In this document: one piece after another, positions 43,812 through 54,961 of the stretch
Numbering within the stretch: the stretch's first letter is position 1
How the letters are laid out: every line of letters starts with the position of its first letter
Assembly: GCF_018687715.1 (NCBI RefSeq)
Contig: NC_056765.1
Span: 16,753,001 to 16,817,000 of the forward strand
Direction of reading: 5' to 3'
From: Carya illinoinensis
Taxonomy: Eukaryota; Streptophyta; Magnoliopsida; Fagales; Juglandaceae
DNA length: 64,000 bases
Translations under genes and position numbers: made by a program
Notes under the pieces: model-generated
The model's input: the letters and a program-made list of their open reading frames with translations, nothing else
Told to the model about the DNA's origin: nothing
Databases searched by the model: none

Positions 43812-43945
43812 GCATAGAGATTCTTGTGTTTATGTTTAAAACTAGATGCCCTTTGGTTAAATCTGAGGATGTGGGTTTCTTTATTTTGGTTAGATCTAAG
43901 TTTATTGATTATCATCCATGGCCAACCATTTTATCCCGTCTAAAG
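43301..43945 (+). other. Mosaic right end, unidentified, with CT microsatellite
   Basis: An open reading LQQRVPKTTISIGYSSKLLT continues to a stop near 43593 with no family recognised. (CT)n runs at 43671-43684 and 43780-43807. Possibly a 5' UTR copied with another gene. Confidence 0.35.
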
Positions 43946-44558
43946 TCTCCCTCATGACAGAGTTGCTCCGTTAACAGAATCCTACTACAATTGAAACTGC
44001 TTTCCGATTGTTTATTTAAGGGATTATACTTATTAGGATCTGTAGAGATTTAGTTTTAGATTTTTTTAATAGCACTTCTAGTGCATATTTTGGTGAGAAA
44101 ATTCCTTGAAGAATTTTCATATTATTTCTCTCAGAAAGTGTGATCATTGATCCAAGACTGGAATAAAGTGATCTTGATTCAGCCAATGAAGTTCCAGTAG
44201 AGAAGTTAATGTTTGAAGATCGTCAGAGGTTCTAGCTAATATTACTATAGAGACAAATGAGTCGTTTGTCATGCCAAGTAAGAGAGTACATTGACAAAAT
44301 TCTTGTAATTTAAAACTTACTTGTAATTTATTTTCAAATAATAAAATTGACTTTTTTGGGTTTGGCTACCTCGTAGGCTTTTACCTTTAAACAGTTCTTT
44401 AAAGGGTTTGCCTTCATTACCGATTTTGGTGTTATGCAATTTATTTACTTTATGTTATTGCTTAATTATTAAATAATTGCATGATTGATGACTAACCAAT
44501 TTATTGAGTGAATGGATAGATATTTCTGTTTATATACAAGGGTACTTGGGTAATTTCA
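43946..44558 (+). repeat. Copia 4 5' LTR, left-truncated
   Basis: Aligns with the last 620 bp of the 3' LTR: shared words AATCCTACTACAATTGAAAC, TGTTTGAAGATC, ATAATAAAATTGACTTTT, TTTGCCTTCATTACC, and the same end GGTAATTTCA. About 260 bp of its 5' side are missing where the gene-fragment mosaic ends. Confidence 0.85.
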
Positions 44559-44606
44559 ATTAGCATCAGAGCGTAGTTCACTCATTCAAGTGCGATCTAT
44601 GTCCCT

Positions 44607-45900
44607 ATGGATCATGTCATTGTCGATATGTGTCCTGCCACACTTGATGGGCAAAACTATACTTATTAGAAAGTTTGTATGAGGGTTTTCCTTAAGTCTT
44701 TGGATAAACGTAGGTGGTACGCATTTGAACGAGGATGCACTAAGTTTGAGACAACTCTTGATGTTTGGACTAGAGATAAGATCAACAACTGCAACTGGAA
44801 TAGCAAAGGAGTTAACGCTATTTTCATGAATGTATCTCTCAAAAAGTTTAAAAGAATCTCCATGTGTGAGATTGCCAAAAAAGCTTGGGATATTTTGGAG
44901 GTTACACATGAGGGGACAAGAATTGTAAAAAATTCAAAACTACAGTTGCTAAGCTCAAAATTTAAAGAGATTAAGAAGCTGGAAGATGAGAGCTTTAACG
45001 ATTTTTATGCTAAGTTTAATGCTATTGTGAATTCCAGGTTTAATATTGGCAAGAAGGTAGAAGATTCAAGGGTCGTGAGAAAGATCAGATTTTGCCCAAA
45101 AGTTTCCGTCATTGAGAAAAGTAAGGATTTGGATGCTATTAAGGTTGAAGAACTTGTCTACTCCTTGTAAACATATGTGTCCTCATTTCTCAAACAAGAA
45201 AAGATAAGTCCATTTCTCTAAATATTATGAAAAAAGATCAAGATGATTTTTCTGATGAAGAAAATCTGAACAATGAGGATATAGATTTCATTGATAGGAA
45301 ATTCAGAAAATTATTGCTTAACAAGAAGGCTAATGAAAAATAAAAACAAGGTAAGGAATTTTGTGCAAAGAAAAATGATAAAGAAAAATATAAGAAAGAT
45401 GAAAAAGTAAAGTGTCATGAGTGCTACGGCTATTGTCATATTAGAGTGGAGTGCCCAAGCTTTAAGAAAAACAAAAGAAAAGCACTTAATGTCACACTTA
45501 GTGACAGTTCAAAATATGAAACTTCTAGTTCATCTTCTAATGATGAAAATTCCTTTATGACTTTTGCTACTATTGTTGATGATTTTAATGAAATTGTGTT
45601 AAAAAAATTTGAAAGTGAATTTAATGATAGTAACTCAGATATAGCTCTTGTTGATGCTAACTATGAACAAGAGCTAAGCATATAAGAGGCATATAATGAT
45701 TTATGTGAATAAGTGGTCAAATTGAAAAAGCTTAACAAGAGGTTGTACAATAAACATACAGCAGTGAAGAATGAAAAGAACAACCTCTCGAAAGTATTGA
45801 GAATTTTTGAAGGTAAGACATCGAGATTGAATGTTTAAAAGAATGCACTGTCCATTCCTTAAGCTGAAGCATCTCTTTATTTTGTGCAATCAACTTTGTA
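44607..45900 (+). pseudogene. Copia 4 gag with zinc knuckle
   Basis: ATG at 44607 opens MDHVIVDMCPATLDGQNYTY, then TAG where Trp is expected, then KVCMRVFLKSLDKRRWYAFE and a 160-residue open stretch with the UBN2-type gag pattern (AWDILEVTHEGT, KFKEIKKLEDESFNDFYAKF). A stop at 45170, then another frame with the knuckle CHECYGYCHIRVECPSF (C-x2-C-x4-H-x4-C kept) and a Ser/Asp-rich tail SSSSNDENSF. Packages RNA in live elements. Confidence 0.8.
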
Positions 45901-48081
45901 TATTAACCTTATGGTTCATCTTGACAATTTCAAATTATAATGAACTGTGAGGAACTTACTTTCACATTCTTTATTATTATGTTCCATAATTGTTTAGAGG
46001 TGCTCACCAAAGGGGGGGAGTCCATGCCTTAAATTGACTAATACCAGTTGAACCTAGTTCTAAAAGCTAGAGATCTCCCCTTGCTGAACATAAATGTTTG
46101 ATCCATATAGCAAAAGTCAATGTTTATTCATTGTAGAAAAAGACAAACACCCTACAGAGATTTGTCCCTTAAGTCCTTATAGAAATAAAACTGTTGCTCT
46201 AATCATTGTAGAAAAAGATGAGCAACAAAAATGGACATATCAAGGGTTGTGCAATCTTGTATTTAAAGGAGATACTCTTTTAAATATCTAGACCCTAGTA
46301 TAAAATTTGACTTTTAAAATGAGAGACACTCTCTTGGGAGTATCTATGGGAGGAAAGAAAGAAAGAAATAAATAAATGGGAATGGAAAATATATATAGAT
46401 GATTCCTTGTAGTAAGTATTCTCATTCACACACTCAAATGAACTTTGTTATTGAAGGACTTATGAGGTGTGAGCAACCATTGTGATTGCAGCAAATAAGA
46501 GAGTGCATTTTATTTTGGCTGTGCGAGTGACACGATGCTTGGACTTGTGATGCACTTAGGCATGTACATTAACTCAATTTTTTTTTTTAAAAAAAAAAAG
46601 AGGAAAATGAATTTTTAAAAATATTTTTTTGGGTCAATCAGTTGTAATATTCTACTTTTATATTCTTTGTTTTGTTGGGTTGTTTGGTATATTTATTTTT
46701 TGTTATTTTGCATTCTGCTGCACAAGTCTGGGAGGTGTGTTTTGGTTTCAATAGAAATGTGTTTGAACTCAATGTTTAAGTCCCAGGGGAACTCGGGGAC
46801 TCTAAGCCATAGGCTCGTGCATGGCATGGGAAGTCACTTAGTGACTTAAGTCGTGTAGAGTTTTGATAGACACTCAGCCACCCACCATCCCTATATGTTC
46901 TCTTATAGCACTCACATTTTCACTTTACACGCCTCTCTAACTTTTCTTGCTCTAGCTGAACACTACTTTCCACACCACTAGTGTTTTGAAGCACTTAGGC
47001 CCTTCAAAATTGCATAGACCTTCTCTCTCCTTGATTCCAAGTCACGGTAAGTGCCCTTCTCATCTATCTCCTCTTCCATTCTAATTTTTGGGCTCGACGC
47101 ACATTTATTTTGGAGAGTGTTGGTATTTGTTTTGATTTGGGAATTGTGGCTTGGAGTTTTGATGTTTGGGATGTGAAGAAGTGTAGTCTCTTGAGTGGGT
47201 CTGATTTGTCAATATATTTATGATGGATTTGGTGGGTTACAGCATTATGCATTTCGGTTTTCATGGTATGCCCACCAAGTGTTTGACTTTTTTCCTTCAA
47301 CCAAATCTTCTCAAGCATTTGGTAAATTGTTTTACATGCATTCATATTCATACATTAGTTCTATCTAAATGCATGGTTGAGTTGAGATCAAATGGTATTT
47401 TGACAATGTCAAATCAAGGAGTATCATCTTGTCTTTTACATAGCGCACATAGATTTGGATCTCATTCATTTTGATTATGACAGTGTCACTGACCCTTCAC
47501 AGAGGAGATTCACAGATGACAAGGTGGTGCATCTATCATTGGAAATGCAGCAGGTGCTGGAGAATGTCATGGACTCTGATATGGAAAAATAGTGATCATT
47601 GTCATATTAGTGACAAAAAGGGGGAGTGGAGAGAAGAGTTTAGCAGATTCAGGGGGAGCTGAATATCTTTTGAGAGTGAGTTGAACGAATTTACTAAAAT
47701 GAATTTGTTGAGGGGGAGTTGAGTGATTTTTTTTTTTAATTTTTATTTAAGATGGTTTAATATTCAGGGGGAGAACTAAATTCAAGTTTGCAAGAATTAC
47801 TTTAGAAAGTTTTACTTGATGGTTGATTTCATTTAAGTTTATTTTTGCTGGATATAATTTTGATATTAAACTAGAACATGCTTAGACTTTGAATTCGATT
47901 TTAAATCTTGTAAATTTTAGTAGTACTAATCTTAGTCACTGTTCTATGTCAATAATTTGTTATTCTTGATTATTTGCTTGGAATTTCTACTTGGTTTCTT
48001 GGTTTACTGGTTGTGTTTTGACAATTCTATATTAGATTCATTGAAAGGTGATTTTGTCACCAATCTGTCAAAGCGGGTGAT
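45901..48081 (+). other. Copia 4 internal non-coding region with polypurine tracts
   Basis: No pol domain. GGGGGAG purine tracts occur near 46010, 47613, 47650, 47710 and 47768; the primer tract before the 3' LTR reads CAAAGCGGGTGATTG (worn). A spliced-leader-like piece with CACGGTAAGTGCCC lies at 47043-47056. A/T runs at 46578-46600. Confidence 0.6.
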
Positions 48082-48963
48082 TGTAGATGCAATAGTTTGG
48101 ATAGGATTAGGTGACTAAGATGATAGAGTTTATCTTATCTTTGGTTTTGTAATTTAGATAAATGTAAATTACCTTGACTTTTTCTGTAACTTTTTTGATT
48201 TTATCTAGAAGTTATTAGGAAGTGTTTTCAATAAGTCAAGAGTGTGAAAATAGAGTTCTAAGGATTCTATAATTATTCAAAATTGAGTTTGAATGGGAAA
48301 CTACTACTGCTAAGAAGATTTAGTGCCAAGTGTCAACATTCCATTAGAAGAGTCCCTCGCGACAAAGTCGCTCCGTCAACATAATCCTACTACAATTGAA
48401 ACTGCTTTCAAATTTTTTATTTAAGGGATCCTATTGGTTAGGATCTGTAGAGATTCAGTAATGGATATTTTTTTAGAGCACTTTTGATGCATATTTTCGT
48501 GAAAAAATTCCTTGGAGAATTTTCATGTTGTTTCTCCAAAAAAGTGTGACCGTTGATCTAAGATTGAGATATTGTGATAGTAATTTAGCCACTGGAGTTC
48601 TAGTAAGGAAGTCAATGTTTGAAGATCATCAAAAGTTCTAGCTACTACTACAGTAGAGACAAATGGGTTGTTTGTCATGTCAAGTAAGACAATCAATTAA
48701 CAAAGGTTTTGTAATTGAGAACTTACTTGTAATTGACTTTCAAATAATAAAATTGACTTTTCTATATTTGGCTACCCTGTAAGATTTTACCTTTAAAAGT
48801 TCTTTAAAGGATTTGCCTTCATTACCAATCTTGGTGTTATACAATTTATTTACTTTATGTTATCGATTAATTATTAAAAAATTGCATGACTGACGACCAA
48901 CCAATTAGTTGAGTAAATTGGTAGATATTTCTGTTTATATACAAGGGTACATAGGTAATTTCA
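48082..48963 (+). repeat. Copia 4 3' LTR
   Basis: 882 bp from TGTAGATGCAATAG after the worn polypurine tract to GGTAATTTCA. Its last 620 bp match the 5' copy. Inserted into an intron of the permease-like pseudogene just 5' of its exon at 49157. Confidence 0.8.
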
Positions 48964-49156
48964 CTTTTCAATCCCCCTAATCCTTGAATAAAAGTTTTTG
49001 GATCTTTTTTTCTTAAGGTCTTGGAAGATTGTTATAGGAATGGCAAGACTATTCTGTATACATCGGTAGGACTTCAGAAACACGAATCCATGAAATTATT
49101 AAAAGCATTTCTTTGTAGGTATATATGTCACATGTAAACAAACACTTCTTTTTTAG

Positions 49157-49287
49157 GATACTCCAAGAATGGTGATACTAGGGACTATTCTGTGAATGGC
49201 TCTAAAGAAAATCGTATTTTCGGGGCAATTAATGCCGTCTCAATCATTGCTTCCACATATGCCTATGAAATTATCCCTGAAATATAG
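49157..49287 (+). pseudogene. Amino-acid permease-like (AAAP family) exon A
   Basis: Between acceptor TTTTTTAG and donor GTATGG. Reading YSKNGDTRDYSVNGSKENRI then FGAINAVSIIASTYAYEIIP matches plant GABA/LHT-type proton-coupled transporters (RDYS--GS--NR-FGA-NAISIIATTYA-GI-PEIQ), part of a membrane segment. The last codon is TAG where these genes have CAG (Gln). The next exon (60064) is now 10.8 kb away because of a LINE in the intron. Confidence 0.75.
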
Positions 49288-49520
49288 GTATGGTTGAGCC
49301 ACTGCTTTCATTTTTGTCCCTATTTTAGTGAAATAGCAATCTGTTTCACATCTAACTACAAAATATTCGACGAAGAATCAACAAGATTCAGTGAAGGTCT
49401 GGTCCTCTCCGTAAGGTAGAGGTTTTCTGCTTTGTCTCTGGGCAAAGCTTACGTCTCTTGAACGGAAGTTCATAGAGTGGTGACCAGAGAACTTGTGATT
49501 CTTTATTTCTTTTTTTACTA

Positions 49521-50948
49521 ATGGCCGACGAGCTAGCATTGATATGGAGCTCCCTGAAACTAACAGAAGAGGAGCAACAGGAACTGGTCCTGCCAGAGGA
49601 AATTATCCAGTCCATAAAACTGAGAAGAAGTCACTGCATCTTTGCCCTCAACCTGAATGATAGAAGTGTTAACCGAGAGGCATTCAAGTCCACAATGGCT
49701 AAGGTGTGGAACTTGGAAGGTTGGATCACCTTCAAGGAAATAGGTTTCAACAAGTTTCTCATAGAATATCAACTGCTTTCAGATAAAAGGAAGGTGCTAC
49801 AAGGTAGACCATGGTCCTTTGACTGGCACCTTATATGCATGAAGGACTTCGAAGGTGACCTGGCCCAAAACGAGATAATCTTCAAGACAGAACCATTTTG
49901 GGTACAGTTACATAATGTACCATTCGCAGTTATGAATGCAGAACAAGGAGAGAAACTTGGCTCCGTAATTGGAAAGGTTCACAAAGTGGAAACAGATGAT
50001 CAGGGCTGTGGGTGGGGAAGGCACCTCAGAATAAGGGTGGATGTCGACATAAACAAACCTCTCCCTAGAGGAAAGATGATCAAAGTGAGAGACAAACAGT
50101 GCTGGATTTATTTCAAGTACGAACGTCTCCCAAATTTCTGTTTCAAATATGGGCAACTTATGCACATGGAAGGCAAGTGCTCAAGTCAAAACACATCCAA
50201 GCAATCCCAGGATCAGTATGGTCAATGGATGTGAGCCTCTCATGTTCCTTCCCATAATTTCTCAAGTAAGAGGTATGGTGGATCATCGGAACAGTCCTCA
50301 CAAGACAACTCCTCTCCGGTGCAACCAAAGGCAGCAGAGGCCCAGAAGGACAACTCGGGATGGTCCAGCTTAGGTGCAGAGGGGGAAGCTACCAGTCAGA
50401 ACACTACAGTGGGAGATCAGAAGCATGGAAGAGGCCTTACCCCGACATGTCAGGCTGACCAGACATGGAACAGTTCAGAATTAGAAGCCAGCTGTCCAGC
50501 CAAGTTTCACGAGGGTCTCTCTCAGCAAGAAAACATAGAAACCAAAAGAAAAGAGATCCCCCATCCTTCCTCAAGACCTCTGACACAGGTAAGTAACACT
50601 AGCCAAGTCTTACCTTAGAATAGTGATATGTGTGTAGAGCATAGTACACCACCAAACACCTCTAGTAACTACAAGCCAGACAACTCTGTCCTTTTTAAAG
50701 AAAATGTAGCACGGGAAAGTGGAAGTGGAACTAGAGAGGGTGCTAAGTGGAAAAGGAAAGCTAGGGAACAAGTTCCCATCCTAGCTGACATCACTAACCA
50801 ACAACTCATACCCACCCTTTCCCCGAATCTCAAAAGGGTAGCTTTTGGTACTAAGACCAGATCCAGAAACAGATTATCAAAGAAACAGAAAATTGAGGTA
50901 GCAACTGTTTTGAAACCAAACAATGAACCAGAGGTGGTGGCTGTGTAA
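49521..50948 (+). pseudogene. LINE ORF1 (DUF4283, zinc knuckle), two in-frame stops
   Basis: ATG at 49521. DUF4283 spans about residues 35-190: HCIFALNLNDRSVNREAFKS, VWNLEGWITFKEIGFNKFLI, LQGRPWSFDWHLICMKDFEG, FWVQLHNVPFAVMNAEQGEK. A zinc knuckle follows, with one Cys replaced (FCFKYGQLMHMEGKC). A Ser/Gln-rich linker and a basic tail (AKWKRKAREQ, KTRSRNRLSKKQK) end at 50948. Stops at 50232-50234 (TGA) and 50616-50618 (TAG) lie in an otherwise single frame. It would chaperone element RNA. Confidence 0.9.
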
Positions 50949-50965
50949 CAGCCCCACCTATCCAA

Positions 50966-52635
50966 ATGATTTGCTTAAGTTGGAATTGCCGGGGGCTTGG
51001 GAACCCCCGGACAATTCATGAGCTTCTCCAACTGGTGAAGACTAAGACCCCACACCTGGTTTTTCTTATTGAAACCAAGTGCTCTAGTGAAAAGATGGAA
51101 ACAATTAGAGTTAAAATGGGTTTTGATAATTGTTTTGCTGTAAGGAGTGTTGGAAGAAGTGGTGGTTTAGCCCTCTTGTGGAATTCAAGTATAGAGGTGA
51201 AGGTGGATACCTACACCAACTGGCACATTTCAGTTTATGTAAAATTGCCAAATATTGATAAGTCATGGCTTCTAACGGGGTTCTATGGTCATTCTAATAC
51301 TGCTAAGAGGTCTGAAACTTGGCAAATTCTTAAAGCATTAAAACCAGCACCTCAAGTCTCGTGGTTGTGCTTTGGTGATTTTAATGAAATAACTTGTTTG
51401 AGTGAAAAATATGGGGCAGCTATAAGACCATATAAGCAAGTTAGGGAATTCAGACAAACCCTAGCACAATGTGAGCTAAATGACTTAGGTTTTCAGGGGG
51501 ATAAGTATACCTGGGCAAATAATAGAGAGGGAAGCAATTTCACCAAGGAGAGACTTGATAGTGTACTTGGGAACTCCTCCTGGATTGACAAGTTCGAAGA
51601 CCACTCAGTGCAGCACCTAGCTACTTACTCATCAGACCACAAGCCTCTTTTGATAACCTTGCAAACAAAGAATAACAGGCCAAGGAAAAAAAGAATTTTT
51701 AGATATGAAGCCAAATGGAGAACAAAGGAAGGTTGTGAAGCACTCATCAAAAGATCCTGGGAGGATATCCGAGGGTCCAAGGACAAAATTGGTAGTACAT
51801 TGCAAAGTTTGAGAAACTGCAAAACCTGTCTAAAGAAGTGGAGCAAAGACCAGAACAAGAAAGACAAAGCTACCCTACAGTCAAAAACTAAGATGCTAAA
51901 CCACCTAAAAGACTAGAATGAAGGCTAGAATTATGATGAGATCAGAGCTATTCAGAAGGCAGTGGACCAGTTATTAGATGAGGAAAATATAATGTGGAAA
52001 CAAAGAGCAAAACAGAACTGGCTTAGGGAAGGTGATAGAAATACTTCCTTTTTTCACAAGTGTGCAAATCAGAGGAGAAAGTACAACTCCATCACCAAGA
52101 TTCGAAATGGGGCATGGCAGGAGGTAACTAGTAAGGAAGGTATAAGTGGTGAGATACAAAATCATTTCAAAGCAATCTTCACCTCTTCCAAACCAAATAG
52201 CATGCAAGCTTGCCTGGAATCACTTCCTTGCAAAATTACTACTGGAATGGCAGAAGTGCTAGGCCAGGATTTTACAGAAGTGGAGGTTAGGGAGGCTATA
52301 TTTAGTATGAACCCTTTGGGCTCCCCTGGGCCAGATGGGTTTCCAGCAGTGTTTTTCCAAGATCATTGGTCGATAGTAGGTCCAAGAATCACACAAGCAG
52401 CTCTCTCAGCCCTGAATGATAGCAGGTGGTCTAATGGAGTGAATGAAACCTTTATTGCCCTTATCCCCAAGAAAGCAAACCCTCTGCAGGTGGCAGATTT
52501 TAACCTATTAGTCTCTGCAATGTTTTTTACAAAATCATTGCAAAGACTATAGCCAATCGGCTAAAGGTAGTGTTACCAGACCTCATATCCCTTACACAGA
52601 CAGCCTTTGTTCCAAACAGGCAGATCACAAACAAC
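50966..52635 (+). pseudogene. LINE ORF2 first part: endonuclease and RT N-terminus
   Basis: ATG at 50966: MICLSWNCRGLGNPRTIHEL, then FLIETKCSSEKM (catalytic Glu), LLTGFYGH, WLCFGDFNEI (GDFNE), and YSSDHKPLLI with the catalytic SDH, so the endonuclease core is intact. After an in-frame stop at 51914 the RT begins (WLREGDRNTSFFHKCANQRR, GSPGPDGFPAVFFQDHWSIV). A frameshift near 52500 precedes [12 protein letters not shown], where the gypsy element interrupts at 52640. Confidence 0.9.
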
Positions 52636-52640
52636 ATAAT

Positions 52641-53425
52641 TGATGGGCCCCAAGGCGAACCAAGTCTTACGAATCAATCACAAGATTAAGAGCCACAAAG
52701 ATCAAGGGAGCAATGCAAGAATTGGTACAATTCAATTGGGATGAAGCTAGCAAGAGCCCAACACTCACGATGGGCTTGAAAGAAGACGAACCAGTTTTGA
52801 TCCACTTGATCCAAGCTATGAAAGACACGACTTGGGCCTATTGTTATTGAAGGCCTTGGACTTATTCATTTCATTAAAAGAGCTTATTTTGTTAGTTTAG
52901 AATAAGTGGGCTTGAGGATGTCAGCCCACACACGTCTTATTTTTAATGAACTAGGGTTTTTGGGAAGGCCTTGTATTTTGGCCAAGGGCATATTGGAAAA
53001 GTTATTATTTTATTTGAACTAGGGTTTTAGATGTTACTGAGCGAGACACTGTTCACGCTACAGTACCCGCGACACTATTCCTTTAGGGTTTTTGGGATTT
53101 GTTTATTTAAACCACTTGTAGCCTCATTTGATGATGTAAGACATTTTTTATTGAATTTTCATTGTGAGTGAGTTTTCTCCTCTTGTTCTTAATTGAACTC
53201 TTGAACTTATCAAAGGTAAATCACAAGCTTTGTGGCGTTCCTCCTTATAATTTGGGTTCTTGAGACAAGATTTCATTGGGTTTAGATTTTAATATAATCT
53301 AGGTTCTTGAAACGAGTTCTCAACGGGTCTAGATTCTCCATCCATAGACTTGAGTTTGGTGTTCTTGGGTTTGTTTTCCAATATTGTTGTTGGGTCTCAA
53401 AGCGAGTCGATTGAGGTTCACATCA
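52641..53425 (+). repeat. Gypsy 5' LTR
   Basis: 785 bp, TGATGGGCCCCAAGGCGAAC ... GAGGTTCACATCA. A CTGTTCACGCTACAGTACCC motif at about 53046-53066 is shared with the 3' copy. Confidence 0.95.
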
Positions 53426-53768
53426 TTTGGTAATCAGAGCAAGGTTTCCAATCAAGTCTGATTCTATCTTTATTTATTGTATCGTTAATTCTAGGGCTTC
53501 ATTGTTCTAGGGTTGCACAACAAAAAAAAAAAAGGTGCAGAAATTCGAATTTCCTAGGGCTGCCAAATTATTCTATCTTTTGGGTTTCATGTTCATCATC
53601 ATAGGGTGACTAAATTCCTTGTTTGAGAGTTGCCAAAATTTACACCATCTAGGGTTTGAAATTTCTAGGGTTTCATTGATTCCCTTCTATTTCCTTGTCA
53701 ATTTGTATGTGTTTGAATTCAATTGTTTGATTATCACAATTGAATATTTCTGTTTGTGGTTGAATTGT

Positions 53769-53930
53769 TGAGAAAAGAAAAGGAAAAAAAAAAAGGAAGG
53801 GAAAAGAAAAGAAAAGAAAAGAAAGGAAAAGAAAAGAAAAGAAAAAAAAAATTCGAAAAAAAAAAGGCAAAAAAAAATCCAAAAAAAAACAAGGAAGAGA
53901 AAGAAAATGATTTTGGGTATAGTTGTTTGA
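53769..53930 (+). repeat. (GAAAA)n-type purine microsatellite
   Basis: GAAAAGAAAAGGAAAA-type runs between the primer site and gag. Open frames across it in several phases are composition artefacts. Confidence 0.9.
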
Positions 53931-54413
53931 AATACTTTGCCATATGAAATTGAGTGGCTTGGCATTGATTGAGCGTTATCTTTAAAGGGGCTGAATACAT
54001 TTTTTCTAGTTGGTGTCTTGTTTTGTATTACTATTTTCCTCGTATAATTTCCTTGATTCTAGTGTCATTGTTGTTCCTTCTGTTTTTCTCTTGTTCTTGT
54101 TTCTTGAATCTAATTGCTAGTTGGGATTAAACAAGGTTGCTTTGTCTTGATTGAGTTCAATTAGTTTTGAAAGAACTTGAGTGGGAAAACTCTTGAGGTA
54201 AAAGGCAAGAGAGTGTGAGATCATTATCGGAAAAAAGCCAATTAAGAGTGAAACATGAGTGGAGTGTCATTTTTTGAGTGTAAACACGTGAGGGGAGAGC
54301 GTGTGAGGTCTTTTTCCACTAACATTCTTTTTTGTGCAGCACATACGATGTCTCATTAAAGTGACTCATAACCAAAGGGGATGTCAGACAATTCATTCTT
54401 TTTGTTGTAGTCC

Positions 54414-54946
54414 ATGCAACAAAAGTTTGAAAGGTTAAATTTGAAGTTGGGGGAAGTGAGGGATAAGATGGACCAACAAGGTGCATTGATTAGAAATTTG
54501 CAAAGTGGGAAAGATAGGAGAAGACGTGAGCCTAGTATTGAGAATAAGTACAATAAGAATGAAGAGTATGAAGAGTCTCTTGTTGTTAGGCGTGCTCCCA
54601 ATACAGAATTTAAGATGGATGGTATAGAGCCGCAAAGAGAGAACATTTTTTTACTAGATGCCACATCAACAACAAGGTATGTAGTATGATTATTGATGGA
54701 GGGAGTTGTACTAATGTTGCTAGCACTACTTTAGTTGAGAAATTGAATTTACCTACTTTGAAACACCCTAAACCATACAAGTTGCAATGGTTGAATGATT
54801 GTGGGGAGGTTAGAATAAATAAGCAAGTGCTAGTTTCTTTTTCAATTGGGAGGTACAAGGATGAGGTACTTTGTGATGTAGTGCCTATGCATGTTAGCCA
54901 TATTTTGTTGGGGAGGCCATGGCAGTGTGATAGGAGACTGATCTAG
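54414..54946 (+). pseudogene. Gypsy gag scrap and aspartic protease
   Basis: MQQKFERLNLKLGEVRDKMD is a gag N-terminal coiled-coil-like piece, but the capsid and knuckle are missing. MIIDGGSCTNVASTTLVEKL (54686 on) is the retropepsin-like active site (D-G-S/DSG type), followed by HILLGRPWQCDR, the family's ILLGRPW end block, and a stop at 54944. Confidence 0.8.
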
Positions 54947-54961
54947 GATGGGTTTAGAAAC

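Larger units (their letters stand above)
41600..43945 (+). mobile_element. Mosaic of captured gene fragments, carrier unknown
   Basis: Within 2.3 kb, fragments of HSP70, an Alfin-like PHD protein, a receptor kinase, TFIIH p44 and a PPR protein follow each other on the plus strand, each exon-like and without introns or their normal neighbours. Multi-gene, same-strand capture is typical of Helitrons and occurs in Pack-MULEs, but I found no TC/CTRR ends, terminal repeats or transposase. The right border abuts a truncated LTR at 43946. Confidence 0.65.
43946..48963 (+). mobile_element. SIRE-like copia 4: gag kept, pol deleted
   Basis: Two direct LTR copies: 43946-44558 (truncated at its left) and 48082-48963. 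Primer site TTAGCATCAGAGC follows the 5' LTR. Gag (44607-45900) is followed by about 2.1 kb non-coding DNA instead of pol. Repeated AGGGGGAG polypurine words and ACAAAAAGGGGGAG near 47613 are typical of the SIRE/Maximus lineage. A non-autonomous derivative. Confidence 0.8.

Noticed and set aside
44586..44909. Minus-strand frames over the copia 4 gag
   Set aside because: Antisense of a clear gag reading with zinc knuckle downstream.
47220..47662. Two plus-strand frames of 84 and 63 codons
   Set aside because: Lie in the non-coding internal part of the SIRE-like element and span polypurine tracts; no domain recognised.
53673..54000. Phe/Ser-rich and Lys-rich frames
   Set aside because: Produced by the GAAAA microsatellite read in six phases.
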